Below, piece by piece: positions 1 through 6,706 of a stretch of 64,000 bases of DNA (its first letter is position 1; the number at the start of each line of letters is the position of its first letter). Under the pieces are notes generated by a model that made no database searches, was not told the DNA's origin, and saw only the letters and a program-made list of their open reading frames with translations. Location: positions 660,915 through 724,914 of the forward strand of contig NZ_JAHKPN010000011.1 in the NCBI RefSeq assembly GCF_018860545.1. Direction: 5' to 3'. The DNA is from Winogradskyella psychrotolerans. GTDB lineage: Bacteria > Bacteroidota > Bacteroidia > Flavobacteriales > Flavobacteriaceae. Both the position numbers and the translations under genes were made by a program.

Positions 1-303
1 ATTTTTCTGAACGAAAAAGGACACCATACTTTTAAAAGAGCCTTGAAAATAATTATCTACTAATTTATTGATCGATTGATTACTATAAGATTCCTTAGCC
101 ACGATCGGAAAATACACATGGCCTTTCCCTTTTTTCTCATAGTCTACAAAACCCTTCGATTCTAAAATTCTAACGATGGTAGAAACTGTATTATACGCCG
201 GTTTGGGCTCTGGTAACGTTTCTATTATAGACTTTACATTCGCTTTATTAAGTTGCCATAAGGCATGCATAATCTCCTCTTCGGCTTTTGTTAATTGTTT
301 CAT
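1..303 (-). CDS. BlaI/MecI/CopY-family transcriptional repressor (partial, 3' end outside window)
   Basis: The gene reads leftward from an ATG at 301-303 and runs off the window edge, so only the first 101 residues are visible. The start MKQLTKAEEEIMHALW followed by a winged-helix region with PAYNTVSTIVRILESKGFV matches the N-terminal DNA-binding domain of BlaI/MecI/CopY repressors. In this family the C-terminal half forms the dimer and is cut by a membrane protease of the BlaR/MecR (M56) type, whose gene usually follows; that position lies outside the window. Two identical inverted repeats about 125 bp upstream (428-461) are the natural candidates for its operators, which would mean autoregulation and possibly control of the divergent DUF456 gene. 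The family call is secure; the inducing signal is unknown. Confidence 0.9.
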   Translation of the reverse strand, partial: MKQLTKAEEEIMHALWQLNKANVKSIIETLPEPKPAYNTVSTIVRILESKGFVDYEKKGKGHVYFPIVAKESYSNQSINKLVDNYFQGSFKSMVSFFVQKN

Positions 304-427
304 TTTATTCTGAACTTGTTTGAGAATCTCATTAATATATAATGAAATTCATTTTTAATACTAATTTGAAATCCCGAAACAAATTCAGGATACGTTGTAT
401 GACATTTTCAAATCACACCGCTAATAT

Positions 428-461
428 AACTAAAAATTTAGTTTCAACTAATTTTTTAGTT
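428..461. promoter_or_regulatory. Tandem operator pair AACTAA-N4-TTAGTT
   Basis: Two 16-bp sites have perfect 6-bp inverted arms (AACTAA/TTAGTT) and 4-bp spacers, at 428-443 (spacer AAAT) and 446-461 (spacer TTTT), with starts 18 bp apart. They lie between the divergent blaI-like gene and the DUF456 gene. Paired short dyads of this shape are what BlaI/MecI/CopY repressors bind, so I infer that this is the operator region of the adjacent repressor. Confidence 0.6.
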
Positions 462-485
462 TAAAAATTGTAACAATTACTTACT

Positions 486-497
486 TATGACGTCATA
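486..497. promoter_or_regulatory. 12-bp perfect palindrome TATGACGTCATA
   Basis: A perfect 12-bp palindrome lies 22 bp before the ATG of the DUF456 gene and 25 bp from the second BlaI-type dyad. It differs from the AACTAA sites in sequence, so it could bind another factor. A weak -7-like TATATTTA follows just before the start codon. Confidence 0.35.
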
Positions 498-519
498 TTA
501 ATGAATTGAATATATTTAT

Positions 520-1017
520 ATGGAACTATTTTTAGTGCTTGTGGCACTACTTTTAATGATTTTGGGTGTGCTTGGGAGTTTTCTTCCCGTTTTACCTGGA
601 CCACTTACAAGTTGGGCAGGTCTTTTGGTGCTTCATTTTACAGAAGGTGTAGAATTGAGTCAGACGTTTTTAATCGCGACGCTTATAATCGCTATTTTTA
701 TTTATGTCTTAGATTATATTATTCCCGCCATTGGCACCAAACGTTTTGGTGGTAGTAAAGCCGGAATGATTGGCACAACCCTCGGTTTAATTATTGGGTT
801 GCTCTCTCCAATTCCGTTTGGTATTATTATTGGGCCATTTGTTGGAGCTTTAGTTGGAGAACTTATACACAGAAATGATTTCAATAAAGCTTTAAAAGCT
901 GCTTTTGGCTCGTTCTTAGGATTTATAGCATCAACCTTTTTAAAGTTTATTGTAGCCCTTATTTACTTGGGCTTTTTCATTGTAAAATTATCGGAACATA
1001 ATACGAGTTGGTATTAA
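520..1017 (+). CDS. DUF456 family integral membrane protein
   Basis: This 165-residue, very hydrophobic protein has about four membrane segments (roughly residues 3-35, 48-72, 80-115 and 125-158). A glycine-rich centre (GTTLGLIIGLL and FVGALVGELI) is the hallmark of DUF456, a small inner-membrane family of unknown function. The N-terminal SFLPVLPGP stretch is also typical. The gene is divergent from the BlaI-type repressor and shares its 216-bp regulatory region, so it may be part of that regulon. It ends in a strong hairpin terminator and appears monocistronic. The family call is fairly sure; no biochemical role can be stated. Confidence 0.85.
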   Translation: MELFLVLVALLLMILGVLGSFLPVLPGPLTSWAGLLVLHFTEGVELSQTFLIATLIIAIFIYVLDYIIPAIGTKRFGGSKAGMIGTTLGLIIGLLSPIPFGIIIGPFVGALVGELIHRNDFNKALKAAFGSFLGFIASTFLKFIVALIYLGFFIVKLSEHNTSWY

Positions 1018-1021
1018 TAGA

Positions 1022-1056
1022 AAAAACCTAGCCACATAAAATGAGACTAGGTTTTT
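1022..1056 (+). terminator. Terminator after DUF456 gene
   Basis: A-rich AAAACCTAG pairs with CTAGGTTTT across a 15-nt loop and ends in a T run. It starts 5 nt after the stop codon. The A/T symmetry means it could work in both directions. Confidence 0.75.
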
Positions 1057-1142
1057 ATTCTTGCTATTAATTCAACAATAACTTAATAAGGGATTAATTA
1101 ACTCTTGCTGACAGGTGCAATATATAGAACAGATTTCACTCT

Positions 1143-1183
1143 TTGCTGTGGTAAAACCGTAAACTTGCTGTGGTAAAACCGTA
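1143..1183. repeat. 19-bp direct repeat, two copies, 22-bp period
   Basis: The 19-bp sequence TTGCTGTGGTAAAACCGTA occurs exactly at 1143-1161 and again at 1165-1183, separated by 3 bp. It lies between the terminator of the DUF456 gene and the 3' end of the response regulator gene, where no promoter is expected. Its role is unknown. Confidence 0.8.
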
Positions 1184-1251
1184 GTTTCTTTAATTGACAG
1201 TAGTTTCAAGCGTTTTTAAAAAGCTTAAAAATGCTGTTTTTCTTCGCTTTT

Positions 1252-1920
1252 TTATAAATAACCCTTTTCTCGTGCTTCTTTTAGTAAGGTTTCGTCCTTT
1301 CCATCAGCAACAGAGAACAAAATTTTAAGCTGTTTTTTTCGTTTTTCAATAGCACTTGTAGAGATGTCTATGTATTCATTTAGACTTTTTGTTTTGATAC
1401 CTTGGGATAATAAGTGCAAAATTTTTCGATTTATATCATCTACATATATATCGCTAGAAATTGTTTTTTTTGTGTAATTACTTACAGTGCTACTATAGTA
1501 TGGTGGAGACTTCAATATTTGCTGAAAACCATCAGCCAATTCCATGGATGTTAAATCACTTTTTATAAGAAATCCATCTGGATCAATCTCTTTTATAATA
1601 TTATGAATTCTGTAGGTTTCGTTAAACATGGTAAGAATCACAATCTTAGTTCTGGGCATTAATTTTTTTGCTAAAAGTGCTAAATCTTCACCCGAGGTAT
1701 ACTTACCATCCTCTGAACCTGGTAAACTAATATCGAAAAAACAGACTTGATAAGGATATTTTTGAGCCGCACGTTCTATCATCGCAACGGCAGTATCACA
1801 ATTATTGGCTGTATCTATATATAAGTTTTGATCCTCTTTTTTTGTTGCCATTAACACATTTTGATAGCCTTCAATAATTATAGGATGGTCATCGACCATT
1901 AATATGTTGATGTGTTCCAT
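1252..1920 (-). CDS. Response regulator (NarL/LuxR-like) of TPR kinase system
   Basis: A cytoplasmic response regulator of 222 residues. The receiver domain (about 1-130) has the acidic pair D10-D11, the phospho-acceptor D63 in FFDISLPG, T97 and the conserved K120. The remaining 90 residues resemble a LuxR/GerE-type helix-turn-helix (NRKILHLLSQGIKTK), but it is less typical than usual, so DNA binding is inferred. The gene starts 6 bp after the kinase stop and clearly forms one operon with it. It should be phosphorylated by that kinase. Targets are unknown; the dyads at 4317-4385 upstream of a secreted peptide gene are a candidate. Confidence 0.88.
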   Translation of the reverse strand: MEHINILMVDDHPIIIEGYQNVLMATKKEDQNLYIDTANNCDTAVAMIERAAQKYPYQVCFFDISLPGSEDGKYTSGEDLALLAKKLMPRTKIVILTMFNETYRIHNIIKEIDPDGFLIKSDLTSMELADGFQQILKSPPYYSSTVSNYTKKTISSDIYVDDINRKILHLLSQGIKTKSLNEYIDISTSAIEKRKKQLKILFSVADGKDETLLKEAREKGYL

Positions 1921-1926
1921 GTGAAA

Positions 1927-3951
1927 TTAATTTGTATAGGGAATTTTTACATTAACTGTTGTACCATTTCCAGATTGAGATATAAAGTTTATGCTACCTT
2001 TAATATCGTCAACTCTAGAACTCATATTTTTTAAACCGATACCCTTTCTACTTTTTAAGGTATCAAAACCAGATCCATCATCCATAATATCTAAGCAAAT
2101 TAAGTCTTTTTCTAGTGAAATACTAATTTCAATAGTTGTTGCATTAGCATGCTTATAGATGTTTTGCATACACTCTTGGATAATTCTATAAATATTTATT
2201 TTTGTTTTATTGGACACTAAATCCCAATTGATATCATCTGTAAAATTGAATTTGTGCTCTAAATTATAAGCTTGAGTTTGAGTTTCAATTAATTCCTTAA
2301 CGATATCCATAAAACCAGATCCCGACACAAAATCGGTGTTTAACTCATGCGATATTTTTCGAATATCTTGCTCTATTGTTTGAAGTTGGCTGATGTATTT
2401 CGCTCGTGTCATCATCACTTCTTTCCCTTCCTGGAAATTAATACTATCTAAACTTAATCGCACGCCAAAAAGTCCGCCTAAAACACCATCGTGTAACTCT
2501 TTTGAAACTCTTGTCTTTTCCTTAGCCCTTGCTTCTTCAACTTTATCTTGCTGGCCTAGCATTAAATTATAAATATCCTCGTTAGCTTTTTGCTGAATTT
2601 GCATTAATTCCAACTTTCTATTTTTTGCACGCTGAGAAATTAAGATGTAAACTAATATAACCGTCACTAAAAGTCCAATAGATAAGATTAATAAATAGAG
2701 ATTCTCTTTAGAGATTTGTTTATTTTCTGCTGCTAACTGATCGGTTTCGTATTCTATTCTTGCAAATTTATTCCTAACGTTTCGTTCAATATTTATTAAA
2801 CTATCACTTAATCTAATATGTTCATTTAAATAGCGCTTACCTTCTTCTCCTTTTTTAATTTGCGAAAGTAACATTAGTGCTTCCAACGTATAATTATTGG
2901 CATATAACTTTTTAGATATATCGTAAGCTTCCTTTGCATAGATGTAAGCCGAATCATTTTCCTCAAATTCAAGATAAAACTTAGACATATCAATATCTAC
3001 AGCAATTCTAATGAGGTCATCGTTATAGTCCACAGTTAAATCATGTGCTTCGTGAAATATTTTTGAAAGTTCTGAGTAATCTCTATTACCGTTGAGTAAT
3101 TTAGTATGCCCAAGGTTACTTGCAATAAGAGCATAAAATGTAGGGTCTTCCTCTTGGTACTTTGACCTTAATGGTAATAGTCCACTATATAATTCTATAG
3201 CCTTAGCATAATCACCCGTTTTCTTGTAAACAAAAGCTTTATTGTGAATAGAAAATATGCTATTAAGAAAACCATCGTTCATTTTATTAGCTATAGCTAT
3301 GGCTTTATCATGATACTGAATCGATTTCTCAAATTGGTTCAGCTCAGAAAATATCGCTGCTATTCTATTATGCAATATCCATAGATCGTCTAAATTATCC
3401 TCATTTTCAGGTAATTTATTCAAAAGCTTAATTGCTAAAATTGCATTGGTCTCACTTGACGTATAATCTTTCTCGTAAAATTGTAAATCTGCAATACTCA
3501 TTAACGAATACGCCTCTTCTTTATAATTTTTTAAAGACGAATAATATTTTAGGGATTTAGAAAAATAGAAAAAAGAACTGTCATTAACTTTAAAAAACTT
3601 ATAATAGCTAGCCAAATTTCCTGCAGATACTGCAAGTGCCGTAGTGTCGTTAAGTTTTTTTGCTAATTTATAATTGATTTGATTTAATGAAACATATTTA
3701 TCATAATCCTCAGCATAAAAATAGTGTAACGATAAATTTCGATTGGCCTTTAGAACTAACGAATCAATATCTGAAGCTTTAGCAATGTTCATAGATTGGA
3801 GACTGATCATGAGGCGTTCCTTTTGAGAATGATTAGTATTCTTCGATTCTTCTATAAGTGAATCTATCTGAAACATTATCCTTTTATGGTCAGAGTTTTG
3901 ACCAAAAGTTTTTGCGCATATAAATAAGAATAAAATTAAAGCCCTCAACAA
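1927..3951 (-). CDS. TPR-containing sensor histidine kinase (HisKA_3 type)
   Basis: A membrane sensor kinase of 674 residues, typical of Bacteroidota. It has an N-terminal signal peptide (cleavage near AKTFGQ), a periplasmic region of TPR-like helical repeats (about 60-385), and a single membrane segment near 418-441. A coiled linker leads to a HisKA_3 dimerisation domain with the phospho-acceptor His near residue 487 in KELHDGV, and a C-terminal HATPase with DDGSGFD and GIGLKNM. The large TPR sensor suggests binding of a peptide or protein ligand rather than a small solute. A clean promoter lies just upstream (3972-4000), and the cognate regulator follows in the same operon. A secreted 57-residue peptide gene is directly upstream on the same strand. 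Confidence 0.92.
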   Translation of the reverse strand: MLRALILFLFICAKTFGQNSDHKRIMFQIDSLIEESKNTNHSQKERLMISLQSMNIAKASDIDSLVLKANRNLSLHYFYAEDYDKYVSLNQINYKLAKKLNDTTALAVSAGNLASYYKFFKVNDSSFFYFSKSLKYYSSLKNYKEEAYSLMSIADLQFYEKDYTSSETNAILAIKLLNKLPENEDNLDDLWILHNRIAAIFSELNQFEKSIQYHDKAIAIANKMNDGFLNSIFSIHNKAFVYKKTGDYAKAIELYSGLLPLRSKYQEEDPTFYALIASNLGHTKLLNGNRDYSELSKIFHEAHDLTVDYNDDLIRIAVDIDMSKFYLEFEENDSAYIYAKEAYDISKKLYANNYTLEALMLLSQIKKGEEGKRYLNEHIRLSDSLINIERNVRNKFARIEYETDQLAAENKQISKENLYLLILSIGLLVTVILVYILISQRAKNRKLELMQIQQKANEDIYNLMLGQQDKVEEARAKEKTRVSKELHDGVLGGLFGVRLSLDSINFQEGKEVMMTRAKYISQLQTIEQDIRKISHELNTDFVSGSGFMDIVKELIETQTQAYNLEHKFNFTDDINWDLVSNKTKINIYRIIQECMQNIYKHANATTIEISISLEKDLICLDIMDDGSGFDTLKSRKGIGLKNMSSRVDDIKGSINFISQSGNGTTVNVKIPYTN

Positions 3952-3971
3952 TGTAATTATAAGTATTTACC

Positions 3972-4000
3972 CAAAGGTATATTAAATATGTGGAAGGCAA
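3972..4000 (-). promoter_or_regulatory. Bacteroidota-type promoter of kinase/regulator operon
   Basis: On the minus strand a TTG (4000-3998) is followed after exactly 18 bp by TACCTTTG (3979-3972), a perfect match to the Bacteroidota -7 consensus TAnnTTTG. The kinase ATG is 20 bp further on. The tyrS promoter in this window has the same 18-bp spacing. Confidence 0.75.
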
Positions 4001-4028
4001 AAAGCCCTAATAGTAATTAGAGCTTTTT
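3999..4028 (-). terminator. Terminator between peptide gene and kinase operon
   Basis: AAAAAGCCCTAAT pairs with ATTAGAGCTTTTT across a 4-nt loop. It lies 24 bp after the stop of the 57-residue peptide gene and overlaps the -33 element of the kinase promoter, so the peptide gene is probably its own transcript. Confidence 0.6.
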
Positions 4029-4051
4029 ATAATGTATTTTAAAAAAAAAGT

Positions 4052-4225
4052 TTATCCGTTAGTCTTTAACTTCGATTTATCCTTTGTGTGTGCCATTAAA
4101 TCATAATTTTCATAGCTTTCATAGGTCGGTTCTTCATTATCGGCTATAACGGACTCAGATTGTACACCAGAGATAGTTAATAATAAAACAGATAATAAAG
4201 CAAGAGTAATTTTTAGGGTTTTCAT
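4052..4225 (-). CDS. Small secreted peptide (57 aa), unknown function
   Basis: The frame runs from ATG at 4223-4225 to TAA at 4052-4054 and encodes 57 residues. Residues 1-23 form a standard signal peptide (MKTLKITLALLSVLLLTISG...). The exported part is about 34 residues: an acidic, tyrosine-rich middle (EEPTYESYENYD) and a lysine-rich end (HTKDKSKLKTNG). It lies 100 bp upstream of the TPR kinase operon on the same strand and has its own terminator. Three perfect dyads lie 92-160 bp before its start. I do not recognise the family. A link to the adjacent two-component system, as ligand or as target gene, is an inference from position only. Confidence 0.6.
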   Translation of the reverse strand: MKTLKITLALLSVLLLTISGVQSESVIADNEEPTYESYENYDLMAHTKDKSKLKTNG

Positions 4226-4316
4226 AAGTATTCTATTTGTTAGGGTTAAAATTAGTCAATATCAAAATCGGTAACGCTAGGCGATACACTGAGGGAAGGG
4301 AATGGATTATTAACTA

Positions 4317-4385
4317 TTTTAGGGGAAACCTAAAACAATACTAAAATTTAAAACGAGGGACGTTTTATAGACACGTTAATGTCTA
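4317..4385. promoter_or_regulatory. Cluster of three perfect inverted repeats upstream of peptide gene
   Basis: TTTTAGG-N5-CCTAAAA lies at 4317-4335, TAAAACG-N5-CGTTTTA at 4349-4367 and TAGACA-N6-TGTCTA at 4368-4385. The first two share the same 19-bp geometry and are 32 bp apart. They lie 92-160 bp before the start of the 57-residue peptide gene, which fits activator sites. The response regulator at 1252-1920 is the nearest candidate to bind them, but that is inference. Confidence 0.45.
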
Positions 4386-4621
4386 ATAGTAAAATGGACT
4401 AAATTTCAATTTTCAGCGTTTTAAGACTTACTTAGAAAACACAAATATAAACGTATTTACCTAAATTCCTAATAAATATCAGATTAAACGTATTTATTTA
4501 TCGATAAAAAGCCTTTTGGGTGTTGGTAAGTTGTTGAAAACTTGAATTTTAATTAACATTATCGCTTTACATAATTATATAGTATTTAACCCACCAAATT
4601 GATTTAATTTAAGTATATAAC

Positions 4622-4660
4622 AAAAAAAAAGAGCAACAATTTCTTGCTGCACTTTTTTTT
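4622..4660. terminator. Symmetric hairpin terminator
   Basis: A run of A, then GAGCAACAA, pairs with TTGCTGC plus A and a run of eight T. The A and T tracts on the two sides allow function in both directions. No gene ends close by, so it may close an unseen small transcript or the tRNA read-through. Confidence 0.55.
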
Positions 4661-4852
4661 AATGATTAATAGCATCTATAAGACACTTACTCTTTACTAA
4701 AGTCACATGAGTTACTCAAAACATTTTGATTAAAACAAAAAAGCATCCCAATCTTCTTATTCAGAAAGAAAGGAAAGCTTCTCATTGGAATACCAAATTA
4801 CTCTGGTAAACTACTTCCAAGATTCCTCTTGGAACAACACAACGTCTTTAAA

Positions 4853-4900
4853 TCGCTAAAAAAAAGCCTCAATTTCTTGAAGCTCTTTTTGCAATTTTAG
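4853..4900 (-). terminator. Terminator of tRNA-Asp
   Basis: Directly after the tRNA on the minus strand, GAGCTTCAA pairs with TTGAGGCTT around GAAA and is followed by a T run. An outer CGCTAAAA/TTTTAGCG pair extends the stem into the tRNA end. Confidence 0.65.
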
Positions 4901-4974
4901 CGGTCTGGACGGGACTCGAACCCGCGACCTTCGCCGTGACAGGGCGACATTCTAACCAACTGAACTACCAGACC
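4901..4974 (-). tRNA. tRNA-Asp (GTC)
   Basis: A 74-nt cloverleaf can be folded by eye. The acceptor stem is GGTCTGG/CCAGACC with discriminator G, and the D arm contains the normal AGTTGGTTAGA. The anticodon stem is TCGCC/GGCGA with loop CTGTCAC, giving anticodon GTC (4938-4940), and the T arm is GCGGG TTCGAGT CCCGT. The 3' CCA is not encoded. It is an isolated tRNA with its own terminator. Confidence 0.97.
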
Positions 4975-5050
4975 GTTGCTTAATTGCGAGTGCAAATATA
5001 CACCGCATTTTCAATTCCACAAATAAAAAGCTAAAAAAATAATAAATAAT

Positions 5051-5980
5051 CTAAATAAATTTTTGCCGCTCTATCATATAGGTCGTTAATACGGCATCAA
5101 AACCAGCATTAATATCAGCCTCCACATACTTAATTCGGTATTGCCCACACTTTGTTTTTAAGTTTACAAAGTAGTCATTTACAGCTTTTTCATAATTTTC
5201 TTTAATGTTGTCCGCATATAAATTAATATGATCTCCAGTCTCCACATCTACAAATCGCGTGGGCCTATTATCAAATTCAAAAGACAACTCTTTTTCTTTA
5301 TCAAAAACATGAAATAAAACCACTTCATGCTTATTATGTTTTAAATGTCTTAAGGCTTCAAACAGTTTTTCGTCATCTTCCGACGTTTGAAACATATCGG
5401 TGAACACAAAAATCAACGATCTACGATGGATTTTTTCTGCAATTTGATGTAAATATTTATAGGTTTCTGTTGTTTTTGTTTCTGGTTTAGAAACCACAGC
5501 ATCGCTTAATTTATGTAATAACATTTGATGATGACGCTCACTCCCTTTTTCAGGCGCATAAAAATCATAATTATCACTATAAATACTCAAGCCAACAGCA
5601 TCACGTTGTTTTTTCAGAATATGCATTAAGGAAGCACCAGCCAAAGCCGAAAAAGCAACTTTATTAAGATGATCTATAGAAGTCCCAGCCGTTTCAGGAT
5701 AATGCATCGAACGACTATTATCTAGTATGATATGACAACGTAAATTAGTTTCCTCATCATAGCGCTTCGTATATAAACGATCTGTTTTGGCATAGAGTTT
5801 CCAATCGATATGTTTGGTGCTTTCCCCTGGGTTGTAAATTTTATGTTCAGCAAATTCTGCCGAAAACCCATGAAATGGACTTTTATGCATGCCAGCTATA
5901 AAGCCTTCTACGACTTGCTTCGCTAGTAATTCGAGATTTTTAAAACCTCCTGTTTTATTGAGTTCTTGTTGTAAATCCAT
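5051..5980 (-). CDS. DUF58 family protein (vWA-like fold)
   Basis: A cytoplasmic protein of 309 residues with the diagnostic DUF58 sequence PGESTKHIDWKLYAKT at 51-66. It has a von Willebrand A-like domain with a MIDAS-type DNSRS (D87, S89, S91), so metal-dependent protein contact is likely. DUF58 proteins normally work with MoxR AAA ATPases and membrane vWA proteins (BatA/BatB) in envelope stress or metal-ion chaperoning. No moxR or bat gene is adjacent; thioredoxin lies 67 bp upstream on the same strand, with a terminator in between. Family assignment is strong; the exact role is unknown. Confidence 0.9.
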   Translation of the reverse strand: MDLQQELNKTGGFKNLELLAKQVVEGFIAGMHKSPFHGFSAEFAEHKIYNPGESTKHIDWKLYAKTDRLYTKRYDEETNLRCHIILDNSRSMHYPETAGTSIDHLNKVAFSALAGASLMHILKKQRDAVGLSIYSDNYDFYAPEKGSERHHQMLLHKLSDAVVSKPETKTTETYKYLHQIAEKIHRRSLIFVFTDMFQTSEDDEKLFEALRHLKHNKHEVVLFHVFDKEKELSFEFDNRPTRFVDVETGDHINLYADNIKENYEKAVNDYFVNLKTKCGQYRIKYVEADINAGFDAVLTTYMIERQKFI

Positions 5981-5994
5981 CAGTTACCGAAACT

Positions 5995-6025
5995 AAAAAA
6001 GGTTCACCATATAGGCAAACCTTTT
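5995..6025 (-). terminator. Terminator of trxA
   Basis: On the minus strand AAAAGGTTTGCC pairs with the distal GAACCTTTTTT. It lies 23 bp after the thioredoxin stop codon and just before the DUF58 start. Confidence 0.65.
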
Positions 6026-6047
6026 ATCACTTCTTTTAGAGTATTGA

Positions 6048-6365
6048 CTACAATAACGCGTCAATAGCGTCAGAGTAAGCTTTCTTAGGTGCCACTCCTA
6101 CTTGGCGACCAACAACTTCACCTCCTTGAAAAACTAATACAGTAGGTATGTTTCTCACACCATATTTAGCTGCAAATTCTTGGTTTGCATCAACATCTAC
6201 TTTACCAACTACAGCTTTACCTTCGTATTCTGTACTGATTTCGTCAATGATTGGTCCAACCATACGACAAGGTCCGCACCAAGCAGCCCAAAAATCAACT
6301 ACTACAGGCTTGTCACTCTTTAATACTGTCTCTTCAAAATTCGCATCTGTTATCTCTAATGCCAT
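6048..6365 (-). CDS. trxA: Thioredoxin
   Basis: A classical cytoplasmic thioredoxin of 105 residues. The active site WCGPC has C30 and C33, preceded by VVDFWAAWC, and the cis-proline loop RNIPTV is intact near residue 74. It reduces protein disulfides, such as those of ribonucleotide reductase and peroxiredoxins, and is itself reduced by thioredoxin reductase. That reductase is not in this window: the TrxB-like protein at 22476-23531 lacks the CxxC. The length is standard and there is no signal peptide. The upstream 130 bp separate it from the ATG-less frame that follows dnaE. Confidence 0.97.
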   Translation of the reverse strand: MALEITDANFEETVLKSDKPVVVDFWAAWCGPCRMVGPIIDEISTEYEGKAVVGKVDVDANQEFAAKYGVRNIPTVLVFQGGEVVGRQVGVAPKKAYSDAIDALL

Positions 6366-6496
6366 AATATTTATTTTTTAATTGTATTGTACTTCATTTT
6401 TATGCACCCTTTACAGATGCAACTGCAAAATTAGTCAAAATATTTGGCAAACCTTACAATGGCTATATATGTTTTGGTTATAGCCACATAGATGGT

Positions 6497-6700
6497 TTAT
6501 ATATACACTTTTTTGGGCGCATAAACCAGGCTGTCCGTTGTATCTTTTTTGCTTTTAATGGCAAAAAAGGATGCCACTTCCATCCTTTGCGCAAATTCTA
6601 AGTACTCATAAACTTCAATTTCAAAAATAAACCCAACCTTCCAATGGTCTTTATTAATTTTTGCTATCTCATATTTGTAAATGATAAGATGAGTAGAAAT
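6497..6700 (-). CDS. Putative small protein or dnaE tail frame lacking an ATG (about 67 aa)
   Basis: Directly after the dnaE stop (6707-6709) the same reading frame stays open for 69 codons, to TAA at 6497-6499. The translation looks like a real protein: IYKYEIAKINKDHWKVGFIF, then an EVYEYLEFAQRMEVASFFAI stretch and a KKVYI end, with balanced residues and no low complexity. There is no ATG, GTG or TTG before the internal ATG at about residue 39, so translation would have to begin at ATT (6698-6700). It would otherwise need read-through of the dnaE stop, or this is a gene that has lost its start. The frame uses common codons for this genome. I do not recognise the family. Confidence 0.45.
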   Translation of the reverse strand: MSTHLIIYKYEIAKINKDHWKVGFIFEIEVYEYLEFAQRMEVASFFAIKSKKDTTDSLVYAPKKVYI

Positions 6701-6706
6701 TTTAAA

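Larger units (their letters stand above)
4226..4900. other. 675-bp non-coding region with dyads, hairpins and terminators
   Basis: No convincing reading frame was found on either strand. The right part (4317-4385) carries three perfect dyads, described separately. A symmetric terminator-like hairpin lies at 4622-4660, and a 20-bp hairpin with perfect 8-bp arms (TTCCAAGA/TCTTGGAA) at 4815-4834. A weaker dyad TACCA/TGGTA lies near 4791-4808, and the tRNA-Asp terminator at 4853-4902. The structured piece 4661-4850 is bracketed by two terminators and could hold a small RNA, but I recognise no known RNA family. Confidence 0.5.

Noticed and set aside
486..497. Eukaryote-like cAMP response element TGACGTCA
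   Set aside because: The match is coincidental in a bacterium; it is listed only as a palindrome of unknown use.
1143..1183. CRISPR array
   Set aside because: Only two units with a 3-bp gap and no cas genes anywhere; this is a simple direct repeat.
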